Assembly (NCBI GenBank): GCA_965249835.1
Contig: CBDFMY010000003.1
Span: 1,054,001 to 1,118,000, forward strand
Direction: 5' to 3'
Origin: JAHRAW01 sp965249835
GTDB taxonomy: Bacteria; Pseudomonadota; Gammaproteobacteria; Arenicellales; Poriferihabitantaceae
DNA: 64,000 bases
Shown: one piece after another, positions 44,326 to 52,908 of the stretch
Numbering within the stretch: position 1 is the stretch's first letter
How the letters are laid out: each line of letters starts with the position of its first letter
Notes under the pieces: generated by a model
The model's database searches: none
Told to the model about the DNA's origin: nothing
The model's input: the letters and a program-made list of their open reading frames with translations, nothing else
Program-made: the position numbers and the translations under genes

Positions 44326-45918
44326 ATGAACAAGAAAGCAAGGCCGGCCGCGCCGTTGCCTGAGCATCCCGCTCTACATTGCCACGGTGACGATACTTGC
44401 GCGGCCGCTCTCAAAGCCATTGATTACGACAACGATGGCTATGTCGTCAAATCCGACCTCACCGAAAAACTCGCGCAATGCGGTTTGGATGCGGTCGATC
44501 CGCGGTTGCGGGAATTCCACGCCGAACTCGAAAAATACGGCGCCGACGACAAAATCAAGTTGTGCGATTTCTCCGACAAGGTGCGGTACAACGGCATACT
44601 CCTGACGCGCGCCTTGCGCGGAGAATTGGTGTTGCCGCAGTTTTCCTTGTTCGCCGAGGAACTCGATGAAGTGTTGCAAATCGTGCGCCGCAACAAGCAA
44701 GGCAAGGTCGCCGACTATATTCCGCAGTTGGCGAAAATTGATCCCGAAAAAACCGCGCTGGCGGTGTGCACGGTGGACGGCCAGACCTTCGCGAGCGGAG
44801 ATAGCGGAGATTCTTTCTGCCTGCAATCCACCTGCAAGCCGCTACTCTATGCGCTGGCACTTGAGGGCAACGATCAGCAAGTGGTGCACCGTCACATCGG
44901 GCGCGAGCCGAGCGGCGCGAGTTTCAACGCCCTCACCCTGAACGCCCAGGGGCTGCCGCACAATCCGATGATCAACGCCGGCGCCGCCATGAGTTGTTCG
45001 TTGATTGAGCAAGACAGTAGCACTGCCGATCGCTTTGAGTATTTCACCACGCAGGTGCAGGCGATGGCCGGCGAGCATAACTACATTGGTTTCGACAATT
45101 CGGTGTATCTGTCGGAGAAAGAAACCGGCAACCGCAATTTCGCGCTGGGTTATTTTATGAAAGAAAAGGGGGCTTTCCCGGCAAACGCCGAGGTGATGAA
45201 AACCCTTGAATTTTATTTCCAGTGCTGTTCGGTGAAGGTTACTGCGGTCGGGCTCGCCGCCATCGGCGCGACCCTGGCGAATGCCGGCGTGCAGCCGCAT
45301 AGCAGGCGAAAAGTGCTGAGCCCGCAGAACGTCAAAAACTGCCTTTCGCTGATGCTGACTTGCGGCATGTATGACTACTCCGGCGAATGGGCGTTTTTGG
45401 TGGGTTTGCCGGCCAAGAGCGGTGTGTCGGGCGCGCTGTTGGTGATTGTTCCGGGGGTCATGGGGATTTGTCTGTGGTCGCCGCGCTTGAACGAACTGGG
45501 CAACTCGGCGCGCGGCATCGAGTTTTTCACGCGCATCGGCGAGCGCTATAATTTTCACCACTACGACGGCATCATCTCCGGCACCGGCAAGCGCGACCCG
45601 CGCTTCTACGGACTGGAAACATCCGCCAGTGAAACTTTCGCGCTGCTGCACGCCGCCAGCACCGGCGACATGGCGGAGGTTATTCTCCTGACGGCGCGCG
45701 GCATTGACCTGAACTCGGCCGACTACGACGGGCGCACCGCGGCCCACCTCGCCGCCTCGGAAGGGCAGGTTGCGGTGCTGGAATATCTCATCGCCAAGAA
45801 GGTCAAGATCGACCCGGTGGACCGCTGGGGCGGCACACCGCTGGACGACGCCAGACGCGAAAACCACAAAGCGGTCGTGCGCCTGCTGAACAACTCCAAG
45901 AAAACCCCCAATCAATGA
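44326..45918 (+). CDS. Glutaminase with EF-hand-like N-terminus and C-terminal ankyrin repeats (kidney-type architecture)
   Basis: 530 aa. Residues about 25-105: helical segment with a complete EF-hand loop DYDNDGYVVKSD. Residues about 135-430: serine-dependent beta-lactamase-fold glutaminase: GKVADYIPQLAK, CTVDGQ, FCLQSTCKPLLYAL (catalytic SxxK), HNPMINAGAAM, GLPAKSGVSGALLVIVPG. From about 440: two ankyrin repeats (DYDGRTAAHLAASEGQVAVL, DRWGGTPLDDARRENHKAVV). This order is that of animal GLS/KGA, not of the usual bacterial GlsA (about 300 aa). It hydrolyses glutamine to glutamate and ammonia. Placed between the binding-protein and permease genes of a polyamine importer. Confidence 0.93.
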   Translation: MNKKARPAAPLPEHPALHCHGDDTCAAALKAIDYDNDGYVVKSDLTEKLAQCGLDAVDPRLREFHAELEKYGADDKIKLCDFSDKVRYNGILLTRALRGELVLPQFSLFAEELDEVLQIVRRNKQGKVADYIPQLAKIDPEKTALAVCTVDGQTFASGDSGDSFCLQSTCKPLLYALALEGNDQQVVHRHIGREPSGASFNALTLNAQGLPHNPMINAGAAMSCSLIEQDSSTADRFEYFTTQVQAMAGEHNYIGFDNSVYLSEKETGNRNFALGYFMKEKGAFPANAEVMKTLEFYFQCCSVKVTAVGLAAIGATLANAGVQPHSRRKVLSPQNVKNCLSLMLTCGMYDYSGEWAFLVGLPAKSGVSGALLVIVPGVMGICLWSPRLNELGNSARGIEFFTRIGERYNFHHYDGIISGTGKRDPRFYGLETSASETFALLHAASTGDMAEVILLTARGIDLNSADYDGRTAAHLAASEGQVAVLEYLIAKKVKIDPVDRWGGTPLDDARRENHKAVVRLLNNSKKTPNQ

Positions 45919-46119
45919 ATGCGATCAATGAATGCGTGAGCGGGCCTGAGAAGGCCTGATAAGAGTGCAATGCATCTATCGACGGCCATCCCCGAATCAA
46001 TCATTCCATCGCAACAAACCAGCCAAAGCCGCGTGCGCAATTCAATTGGTCAGCGCGATGTTGCGCGCCGGCTTTCCGTGCTCGCCGCGGGCGGCGGTGA
46101 AACTCGGTTGCGCTAACCC

Positions 46120-47040
46120 ATGCAAAGCGAGCACTGGCGCGGTAACCCCGGTGTCTTTGCGGCACTGGCACTGCCCGGTCTGCTGTGGCTGGCGGTATTT
46201 TTTGTAGTTCCGCTGGGGTTTATTTTCGGGCTCAGTTTTTCCGACAAAAGCGGCATCATCGACCACGACCTGACCTGGACAGGCGCCAATTATCTGCGCG
46301 CCTTTGCGCCGATTTATCTCGGCATTTTCGCCAAGTCGGTAGTCATCGCCGTAGTCGCCACCACCGTGTGCTTGCTGGTCGGCTATCCGGTGGCGCTGGC
46401 GGTGGCTTTTGCGCCGCAAAAAATCAAAACGCCGCTATTGCTTGCCATCACGCTGCCGTTTTGGATCAACATCCTCATCCGCACCTACGCGCTGATCGCG
46501 GTGTTTCGAACTCGCGGTTTTTTGAATTTCACGCTGGAATGGTTGTGGAGCATCGGCGACTCACTGCTGCGCGCCGTTGGGTTTGCCGGAACCGGGCAAT
46601 ACCAGCCGTTGGAGTTGCTCTACACCAACACCGCCGTGGCACTGGGCATCGGATATGTTTTTCTGCCGTTCATGATTCTGCCGTTATACGCCGCCATGGA
46701 TCGTTTTGATCGTTCCTATCTGGAAGCGAGTTTGGATTTGGGTGCCGGTCACTGGCGCACCTTCGCTAAAGTACTGCTGCCGCTGACCATGCCCGGCGTC
46801 ATCAGCGGCGTGATGATCGTGTTCGTGCCGGCACTCGGCGCGTTCTTCATCGCCGACATGCTGGGCGGCGCTGACAGTCAGTTGATCGGCAATGTCATCG
46901 AGCGACAGTTTCTCGGCGCAAACAACTGGCCGTTTGGCTCGGCATTGTCTTTCCTGCTCATGTATCTGACTTTCGCCGCCATCGTCGTGCGCCAACTACT
47001 CGCGACAAAAACCGCGATCGGGAAAAATCAAAATGCGTAG
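46120..47040 (+). CDS. Polyamine ABC transporter permease (PotB/PotH family)
   Basis: 306 aa, six or seven membrane helices (GVFAALALPGLLWLAVFFVV first). The coupling-loop EAA-type motif is EASLDLGAGHWRTFAKVLLP. Pairs with the permease encoded by the next gene, which overlaps by 8 nt. The 200 bp before it (45919-46119) hold no gene I can support. Confidence 0.9.
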   Translation: MQSEHWRGNPGVFAALALPGLLWLAVFFVVPLGFIFGLSFSDKSGIIDHDLTWTGANYLRAFAPIYLGIFAKSVVIAVVATTVCLLVGYPVALAVAFAPQKIKTPLLLAITLPFWINILIRTYALIAVFRTRGFLNFTLEWLWSIGDSLLRAVGFAGTGQYQPLELLYTNTAVALGIGYVFLPFMILPLYAAMDRFDRSYLEASLDLGAGHWRTFAKVLLPLTMPGVISGVMIVFVPALGAFFIADMLGGADSQLIGNVIERQFLGANNWPFGSALSFLLMYLTFAAIVVRQLLATKTAIGKNQNA

Positions 47041-47845
47041 ACCCGAACTGCTGGATTACGCTGGCCGTTGGTGGATGCGGGGATTTCTGGCGATGTTTTT
47101 CGTGATGTTATACGCGCCCATCGTGACGCTGGTGGCGTTCAGTTTCAACGACTCCAAGCGCAACATCGTGTGGCACGGCTTCACCACAAAATATTATTGG
47201 AAGGCGTTGGAAAATGATTCGCTGATTTCCGCTTTCATCAATTCGCTGACCATCGCCGTGGTCAACATGATCGTCGGCGTGATTCTGGGCGTGGCCGCCG
47301 CGATTCTGCTGTGGAGATTTCGCTTTCCGTTGCGCTTCGCCGCCGACGGACTCCTGTCTTTGCCCATCGTCATTCCTGAAATCTGCATGGGCGTGGCCAT
47401 GCTGGTGTTTTTCAATCAATGGTGGCCGCGGGATTTGGTGTGGCCGCTCAGTCTCGGCAACATCATGATCGCGCACATCACTTTCACCTTCCCGTTCGTT
47501 GCGGTCATCGTGCGCGGGCGGCTGGCTTTGGTCAACCGCGAATTGGAAAAGGCGGCAATGGATCTCGGCGCCACCGAATGGCAGGCCATGCGCGACATTT
47601 TGTTTCCGCAAATCCGTCCGTCGATTATCGCCGGCGCGCTCATCGCCTTTACCTTATCGCTGGACGATTTTGTCATTACCTACTTTACCGCCGGTCCCAA
47701 CAGCATCACGTTGCCGGTCAAAATTAATTCCATGGTGCGATTTTCGGTGACCCCCGAAGTCAATGCCGCGTCCACCGTGCTGATTGTCACCACCATCGTC
47801 GCCGCGGTTGTTGCCATGCGATTTCAAAATACAAAACGGGGATAG
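47033..47845 (+). CDS. Polyamine ABC transporter permease (PotC/PotI family)
   Basis: 270 aa with six helices. EAA motif KAAMDLGATEWQAMRDILFP. TLSLDDFVITYFTAGPNS and ITLPVKINSMVRFSVTPEVN are typical of PotC/PotI. Starts inside the end of the partner permease gene; 14 nt before the ATPase gene. Confidence 0.92.
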   Translation: MRRPELLDYAGRWWMRGFLAMFFVMLYAPIVTLVAFSFNDSKRNIVWHGFTTKYYWKALENDSLISAFINSLTIAVVNMIVGVILGVAAAILLWRFRFPLRFAADGLLSLPIVIPEICMGVAMLVFFNQWWPRDLVWPLSLGNIMIAHITFTFPFVAVIVRGRLALVNRELEKAAMDLGATEWQAMRDILFPQIRPSIIAGALIAFTLSLDDFVITYFTAGPNSITLPVKINSMVRFSVTPEVNAASTVLIVTTIVAAVVAMRFQNTKRG

Positions 47846-47859
47846 ATCGAACCAAGACC

Positions 47860-48963
47860 ATGCCTGACACGCTTATAAAAATACACAACCTCACCAAAAC
47901 TTTCGGCGATGAAGCGGCGGTCAGCGAAGTGTCGCTGGATATTTACGACAAGGAATTTCTGGTGTTGCTCGGTCCTTCGGGCTGCGGGAAAACCACGCTA
48001 TTGCGCCTCATCGGCGGCTTTGAAAATCCCACCAGCGGCGGCATTTCCATGGCAGGACGCGACATTACCAAACTACCGCCCAACAAGCGGCCGGTGAATA
48101 TGGTGTTTCAATCCTACGCGGTTTTTCCGCACATGAATGTGCGCGACAACATCGCTTACGGGTTGCGCATAGACGGCGTAGAAAAAATCGAATGTGAGCG
48201 GCGGGTGGATGAGGCGTTGGCATTGGTGCAACTCGATTCGCTTGCCGAACGCTATTCCCATCAACTGTCCGGCGGGCAACGGCAACGGGTGGCACTGGCG
48301 CGGGCGTTGGTAAAACGGCCACGGGTTTTGTTGCTGGACGAGCCACTGTCGGCCCTCGACGCCAAGTTGCGCGAGACCATGCAAAACGAGTTGGTAAAAT
48401 TGCAGCACACCGTCGGCATCACCTTCGTCGTGGTTACCCACGATCAGGACGAAGCACTTTCCATGGCCGAGCGTGTTGCCGTCATGGAACACGGCCGCAT
48501 CCGGCAATTGGACACGCCGCGCAATTTATACGAAGCACCACAAAATCGCTTCGTCGCCAGTTTTGTCGGACGCATGAATATTTTGCCGGCGCGTGCGGTC
48601 GGTGGCGGACGCTATGATGTCGAAGGGTTCGGCGAAATATCCGTTGCAGTGTCCGGCAATGAAAAAACCGGCGAACACTCGTCTCAAGCCGCCTTCGTTG
48701 CCATCCGTCCGGAAAAACTTTCCATCGCCGCGGCAAAACCGCAAGGCGAAAATATCCACTCGGTCAGCGCGGTCATAGACAACGTCGCCTACTACGGCGG
48801 CGAAACCGTGCTCACGGTGAAAACGGCGCCGGTTAAAACAGGGACTGGCACGACGCTTACCATCGCCCTTCCCAACAGCCGCCGCAACGCCGTTGCTCCC
48901 GCCGTTGGAGAACAAGTGGTGGTGTGGTGGCGGGCGGATGATGTGATTGCGTTGGCTGAATAA
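47860..48963 (+). CDS. Polyamine ABC transporter ATPase (PotA/PotG family)
   Basis: 367 aa. Walker A LLGPSGCGKTTLLRLIGG, Q-loop MVFQSYAVFPHM, signature LSGGQRQRVALARAL, Walker B RVLLLDEPLSALDAK, H-loop VVVTHDQDEA. The last 100 or so residues form a TOBE domain (FVAIRPEKLSIAA). Energises polyamine import with the two preceding permeases. Confidence 0.93.
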   Translation: MPDTLIKIHNLTKTFGDEAAVSEVSLDIYDKEFLVLLGPSGCGKTTLLRLIGGFENPTSGGISMAGRDITKLPPNKRPVNMVFQSYAVFPHMNVRDNIAYGLRIDGVEKIECERRVDEALALVQLDSLAERYSHQLSGGQRQRVALARALVKRPRVLLLDEPLSALDAKLRETMQNELVKLQHTVGITFVVVTHDQDEALSMAERVAVMEHGRIRQLDTPRNLYEAPQNRFVASFVGRMNILPARAVGGGRYDVEGFGEISVAVSGNEKTGEHSSQAAFVAIRPEKLSIAAAKPQGENIHSVSAVIDNVAYYGGETVLTVKTAPVKTGTGTTLTIALPNSRRNAVAPAVGEQVVVWWRADDVIALAE

Positions 48964-49013
48964 TCGCGAGTTTCGGCTTCAACCGTGCCGCGCAAGATTG
49001 CGGCGTAACTAGT

Positions 49014-49586
49014 TCAGGTTTTTGATCGCAACAAAACATAAACCGCGCCGGTGCCGCCGTCTTTTGGCAATGCCGAGCAAAACGCTTTCACTTGAGATTG
49101 CCGTTTCAACCAGTCCAACGTGAATCTTTTCAACACGCCGTGCAATCCTTTTCCGTGGATGATCAACACCATCGAATCGCCGGCGCTTTTGGCATCACGC
49201 AAAAAATCGGCAAGGAGTTTTTGTGATTCAGCGGTGGTGTGGCCGTGCAGGTCAAGGATTGCGGTGAAGTTATGATCGCCGCGTTTTAGTTTGCGAATTA
49301 CTTTTTTCTGCAAGCCGCTACGCGCAAACTCGACAAATGCGCCCTGATCGGTTTTGTCGGTCATCACGCCGCCGGCGGGTTTGGTTGATTGTGCTTTTCG
49401 GATTTTAACGGCCGGTTTCGGAGCCGATGTTGCGAAATTGCTGCGCGATTGCTTGCGCGACTTCTGATAGGGCACAACTTTTATCTCCGCCATCGCCGTG
49501 CGAAATAAAACACTATCGTCCTGCGGGTCGTCGTTCGCCTTATCGTTCGAATGGTCGCCCACATTATCGTTTTTGCGCGCCATCAT
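49014..49586 (-). CDS. Smr-domain protein
   Basis: 190 aa. The C-terminal Smr domain has AILDLHGHTTAESQKLLADF, MVLIIHGKGLHG and GGTGAVYVLLRS. Smr domains in proteins of this size (YdaL/SmrA/SmrB-like) act as endonucleases; SmrB cleaves mRNA at collided ribosomes. The N-terminal half is charged and disordered. Begins 13 nt after the trxB stop, so co-transcribed. Confidence 0.87.
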   Translation of the reverse strand: MMARKNDNVGDHSNDKANDDPQDDSVLFRTAMAEIKVVPYQKSRKQSRSNFATSAPKPAVKIRKAQSTKPAGGVMTDKTDQGAFVEFARSGLQKKVIRKLKRGDHNFTAILDLHGHTTAESQKLLADFLRDAKSAGDSMVLIIHGKGLHGVLKRFTLDWLKRQSQVKAFCSALPKDGGTGAVYVLLRSKT

Positions 49587-49599
49587 AACAACACGGCGT

Positions 49600-50556
49600 T
49601 CAACGTGTTTTCAAATATCGGTCGGCATCCAACGCCGCCATGCAACCGCTACCGGCCGAGGTGACTGCCTGGCGATATACATGATCCATCACATCGCCGC
49701 ACGCAAAAACCCCATCAACGCTGGCAAGCGTGGCATCTCCATCACTACCGCCGCGCGTCACAATATAATTTCCGTTCATCGCCAACTGCCCGTCGAACAA
49801 ACTTGTGTTCGGCGTGTGACCGATGGCGATAAACACGCCTTGTAAATTGATTTCCTCGTGCACTTCGGACTTAACATTTTTAATTCTGATGCCGGTTACG
49901 CCACCGTCATCGCCAAGCACTTCGTCCAATACGCTGTCCCAGACAATCGTGATGTTGCCGCCGTTGGCTGCCGTTTTCTCTATCAGGTGATCTTGCAAAA
50001 TCGCTTCGGCGCGCAGTTCATCGCGGCGATGCACCAGCGTGACCGAGCGCGCAATGTTGGATAAATACAACGCTTCTTCGGCTGCGGTATTGCCGCCGCC
50101 AATCACAGCAACATCCTGATTTTTGTAGAAAAATCCGTCGCAAGTCGCGCACGCGGAAACGCCTTTGCCAAGATAGGCCTGCTCCGACGGCAAACCCAAA
50201 TACAACGCCGATGCGCCGGTCGCGATGATCAACGCATCGCAAGTGTAGACGCCGGCGTCGCCGCGCAAAGTGAACGGATTGTCGGCAAGTTCGGCGGCGT
50301 GAATGTGATCGAAAATAATTTCCGTATTGAATCGTTGCGCGTGTCGCTCCATCCGTTCCATCAATGCCGGACCTTGCACGCCGACATCATCGCCGGGCCA
50401 GTTATCGACATCGGTAGTTGTGGTCAACTGCCCGCCGCGCTCAATGCCGGTAATCAAAACCGGATTGCGATTTGCGCGCGCCGCATAAACCGCGGCCGTG
50501 TATCCGGCTGGTCCCGAACCGAGAATGAGCAGCGGGCAATGTTTTTCATTCGACAT
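49600..50556 (-). CDS. trxB: Thioredoxin reductase
   Basis: 318 aa flavoprotein that reduces thioredoxin with NADPH. FAD motif LILGSGPAGYTAAVYAARA, active site SACATCDGFFY (CxxC), NADPH motif VAVIGGGNTAAEEALYLS, and C-terminal FACGDVMDH. ATG 50556 (MSNEKHCP) chosen; a TTG 27 nt upstream is in frame. Upstream partner of smr. Confidence 0.94.
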   Translation of the reverse strand: MSNEKHCPLLILGSGPAGYTAAVYAARANRNPVLITGIERGGQLTTTTDVDNWPGDDVGVQGPALMERMERHAQRFNTEIIFDHIHAAELADNPFTLRGDAGVYTCDALIIATGASALYLGLPSEQAYLGKGVSACATCDGFFYKNQDVAVIGGGNTAAEEALYLSNIARSVTLVHRRDELRAEAILQDHLIEKTAANGGNITIVWDSVLDEVLGDDGGVTGIRIKNVKSEVHEEINLQGVFIAIGHTPNTSLFDGQLAMNGNYIVTRGGSDGDATLASVDGVFACGDVMDHVYRQAVTSAGSGCMAALDADRYLKTR

Positions 50557-50653
50557 GTTGAGTTCCGACAATTGTTGCGACAAATGACAGCACGACTAAA
50601 AATTGACGAGTGAGTTATACCCGAATTCACGCAATCGATAAAGGGACAAATGC

Positions 50654-50790
50654 GTCGCGGTATTTTGCACTTGCCTTTTCGTCGCCATGCTTTGTTGCGC
50701 CTCAAAGCTCGGTCGTTCACATACTTAATGTATTGCTCACTCCCTCGCTCCCCGCGCGCCTTGCCTGACAACGAAAAAATCGCCGGGAGC
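50654..50790 (+). repeat. Dispersed repeat before the HsdR remnant
   Basis: About 120 bp like the block at 25670-25790: gtcgccatgctttgttgcgc, then cacatacttaatgtattgct, then cctcgctccccgcgcgcctt. It ends directly at the truncated restriction gene remnant, so it may mark the breakpoint. Confidence 0.8.
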
Positions 50791-50792
50791 GT

Positions 50793-51044
50793 GTGGATAC
50801 CCGCAAAGCCGCTATTCTGGAGAACTATCAGTATGAACCACGGGAATTTCTAAATTTCGTTCTTGACCACTACATCAAACAAGGAGTCGGCGAACTGGAC
50901 GACCGGAAACTGCCCGATTTGTTGGACCTGAAGTACGGCACAGTCCACGATGCCATCGCAGAGCTGGGCATCAGCGATACCGGGATACGGGAGATGTTTG
51001 TCGGCTTCCAGCGACACTTGTACACGCCCCAGGAAGCCGCATGA
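50793..51044 (+). pseudogene. C-terminal remnant of a type I restriction subunit R
   Basis: 83 codons in one frame: EPREFLNFVLDHYIKQGVGE, then LPDLLDLKYGTVHDAIAELG, then IREMFVGFQRHLYTPQ. This is the usual C-terminal end of EcoEI-type HsdR proteins. Nothing of the helicase or nuclease parts is left upstream, where a dispersed repeat begins. No hsdS or hsdM is near. A small free-standing protein is possible but unlikely. Confidence 0.65.
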
Positions 51045-51117
51045 CGGGTTGTGCAAATCGGTCATTTCCACCGCAGTCCGATACAATAGACAAACACAAT
51101 CGAGCAGAGGCAGCCGC

Positions 51118-52044
51118 ATGAATAATTCCGATTTAGGCAAACTACAACCCGTTGACATTCGTCAGGCGTGGGCGAACGAGGCGCTGAACTTCACGCCGTG
51201 GCTCGCGGATAACCTCGACGCGCTGGCGGAAGTATTGAAGATTGATTTGGAGTGGGAAGGCACCGAGATGCCGGTCAGCTCCACTTCCTATCGTGTCGAC
51301 ATCGTGGCGCGAAATCCGCAGGACGATTCGCGCATACTGATTGAAAATCAATTGGAGTCCGCCGACCACCGCCACCTCGGGCAGATACTCGCGTATATGG
51401 CGGGGCTCGAGGCGCGCGTCGCGGTTTGGGTGACGCCCGACTTCAACGACACCCACCGCTCGGCAATCCGTTGGTTGAACGAACACACCGATGATAAGTT
51501 TTCGTTTTTCGCGGTGAAAGTGCGCGTCGTGAAAATTGGCGATTCGCCACCCGCGCCGATATTTGAAGTGGTCGAAAGCCCCAACGAATGGGAACGCCAA
51601 GTGCATGACGCGGTGCAGGGCGCGGTCAGCGAGCGCGGGCAATTCCGTCTTGCCTTCTGGGCGCACTTCGCGCAGCGCATTCCCGATGCGCCTGGCTTGC
51701 GTGCGGGTTACGGCGGCGGCTGGGGCGGCAGTAATGTGTGGCATCGCGTCGAGCAAGCGGACATCGTCATCTCGCAATACCTAGCGCAAGATCACATCGG
51801 CGTATATTTGACCGGCAACTGGAGGGAGCCCATCGCGGACGCCGACCCACGCATCGCGCCTTATGCCGCGGCGATAAAAAATGCGCTTGATGAAGACGAT
51901 GACTTTTCCTATGGCACGAATCACCGATGCGTCGCCACGTTGCACATCGGCGATTCCCGCGACCGCGCGAATTGGGACCGCATGGTCGATTGGCTTGACG
52001 ACCGCCGCCGCAGATATGAGGAAGTGCTGACGGCGGATGCGTAA
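51118..52044 (+). CDS. DUF4268 protein with PD-(D/E)xK-like N-terminal part
   Basis: 308 aa. The first half has YRVDIVARNPQDDSRILIEN followed by Gln-Leu-Glu, a D...ExQ arrangement as in NucS-like restriction nucleases, then HLGQILAYMAGLEARVAVWV. The second half (FWAHFAQRIPDAPGLRAGYG and later RANWDRMVDWLDDRRRRYEE) matches the DUF4268 pattern. Such proteins occur singly in defence islands. ATG 51118. It lies after the HsdR remnant, a likely worn defence spot. Confidence 0.75.
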   Translation: MNNSDLGKLQPVDIRQAWANEALNFTPWLADNLDALAEVLKIDLEWEGTEMPVSSTSYRVDIVARNPQDDSRILIENQLESADHRHLGQILAYMAGLEARVAVWVTPDFNDTHRSAIRWLNEHTDDKFSFFAVKVRVVKIGDSPPAPIFEVVESPNEWERQVHDAVQGAVSERGQFRLAFWAHFAQRIPDAPGLRAGYGGGWGGSNVWHRVEQADIVISQYLAQDHIGVYLTGNWREPIADADPRIAPYAAAIKNALDEDDDFSYGTNHRCVATLHIGDSRDRANWDRMVDWLDDRRRRYEEVLTADA

Positions 52045-52893
52045 CGGCGACGGTGGCGTAAGCCGCGACATTATGGTTTGGGCAAATAGGGGGCGACGCA
52101 ACTACCGTGCTTCTCTGCCGTCATTATCGGGCTTGACCCGATAATCCAGTGAGACATGCGCGGCGATAGCCGCTCCACTTAGGAGTAACGGCGAGACGGT
52201 GCAAGCCGCGACACTGCGCGATGACAATGACCGCCACCGCCACACTCTGCCACCACACCGTGGTGGATTTGTGTCCCGCTACGCGGAGCCTGTCCTCGCG
52301 GAAGCGGGGAACGAATGTTTGACTGGATTCCTGCTTCCGCAGGAATGACGGTTAAGGGGCGATGCAACTACCGTGCTCCTCTGCCGTCATTATCGGGCTT
52401 GACTCGATAATCCAGTTAAAAAATCCGGCGTAGCCGAACTCCTTTTATCGCGGCTTCGCCGCGTCTGGATTCCCGCCTGCGGCGAGAATGACGGCCGAGA
52501 GGGCGGTGCTAAAACACCGCTGGAAAGGAACAAAACAGGGCAGTGAATTAGTGAACACATACAAGAATGACGGGGCGCCACAGCCGACAGCAAGTCCGCC
52601 GTCGGTGATAATCCGCCGCACTACGCCATGCAAATGGAGCGTCATACCCCGCCACATATAGACCCACCCACCGCCAACTGGTGTTGTTCCCGTATCGCAT
52701 CTATAAGAAATAGCAGGCAGCTTAGCTTCGACAGATACAGTAGGAGTTTTCAAAAGGCTATTTGTTGTATCGGGTGGTTTTTGGCGCACCGATATATGAG
52801 TCTTCAAACCAAAGAGCTTTAACCACAGCAACCCTAGCCTTAGTTCTCACCAGCTCCGACAATAAACTCTTCGGCTTTTCGCTTTCGTCGCCG
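52045..52893. repeat. Non-coding stretch with inverted-repeat elements
   Basis: About 850 bp without a supportable gene. TCATTATCGGGCTTGACCCG and its mate occur at 52119 and again (with one change) at 52388. GATTCCTGCTTCCGCAGGAATGAC-type hairpins lie near 52325 and 52468. These short palindromes are common in proteobacterial intergenic DNA. The right edge runs into the IS1202-like element. Confidence 0.65.
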
Positions 52894-52908
52894 GGTTTGA
52901 ATAATTTG
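52894..52908. repeat. Left target-site duplication of the IS1202-like element
   Basis: GGTTTGAATAATTTG directly before the left end; the same 15 bases follow the right end at 54273-54287. Confidence 0.9.

Noticed and set aside
52445..52831. A 128-codon open frame on the minus strand
   Set aside because: It crosses known inverted-repeat elements, has no start signal and no recognisable domain.
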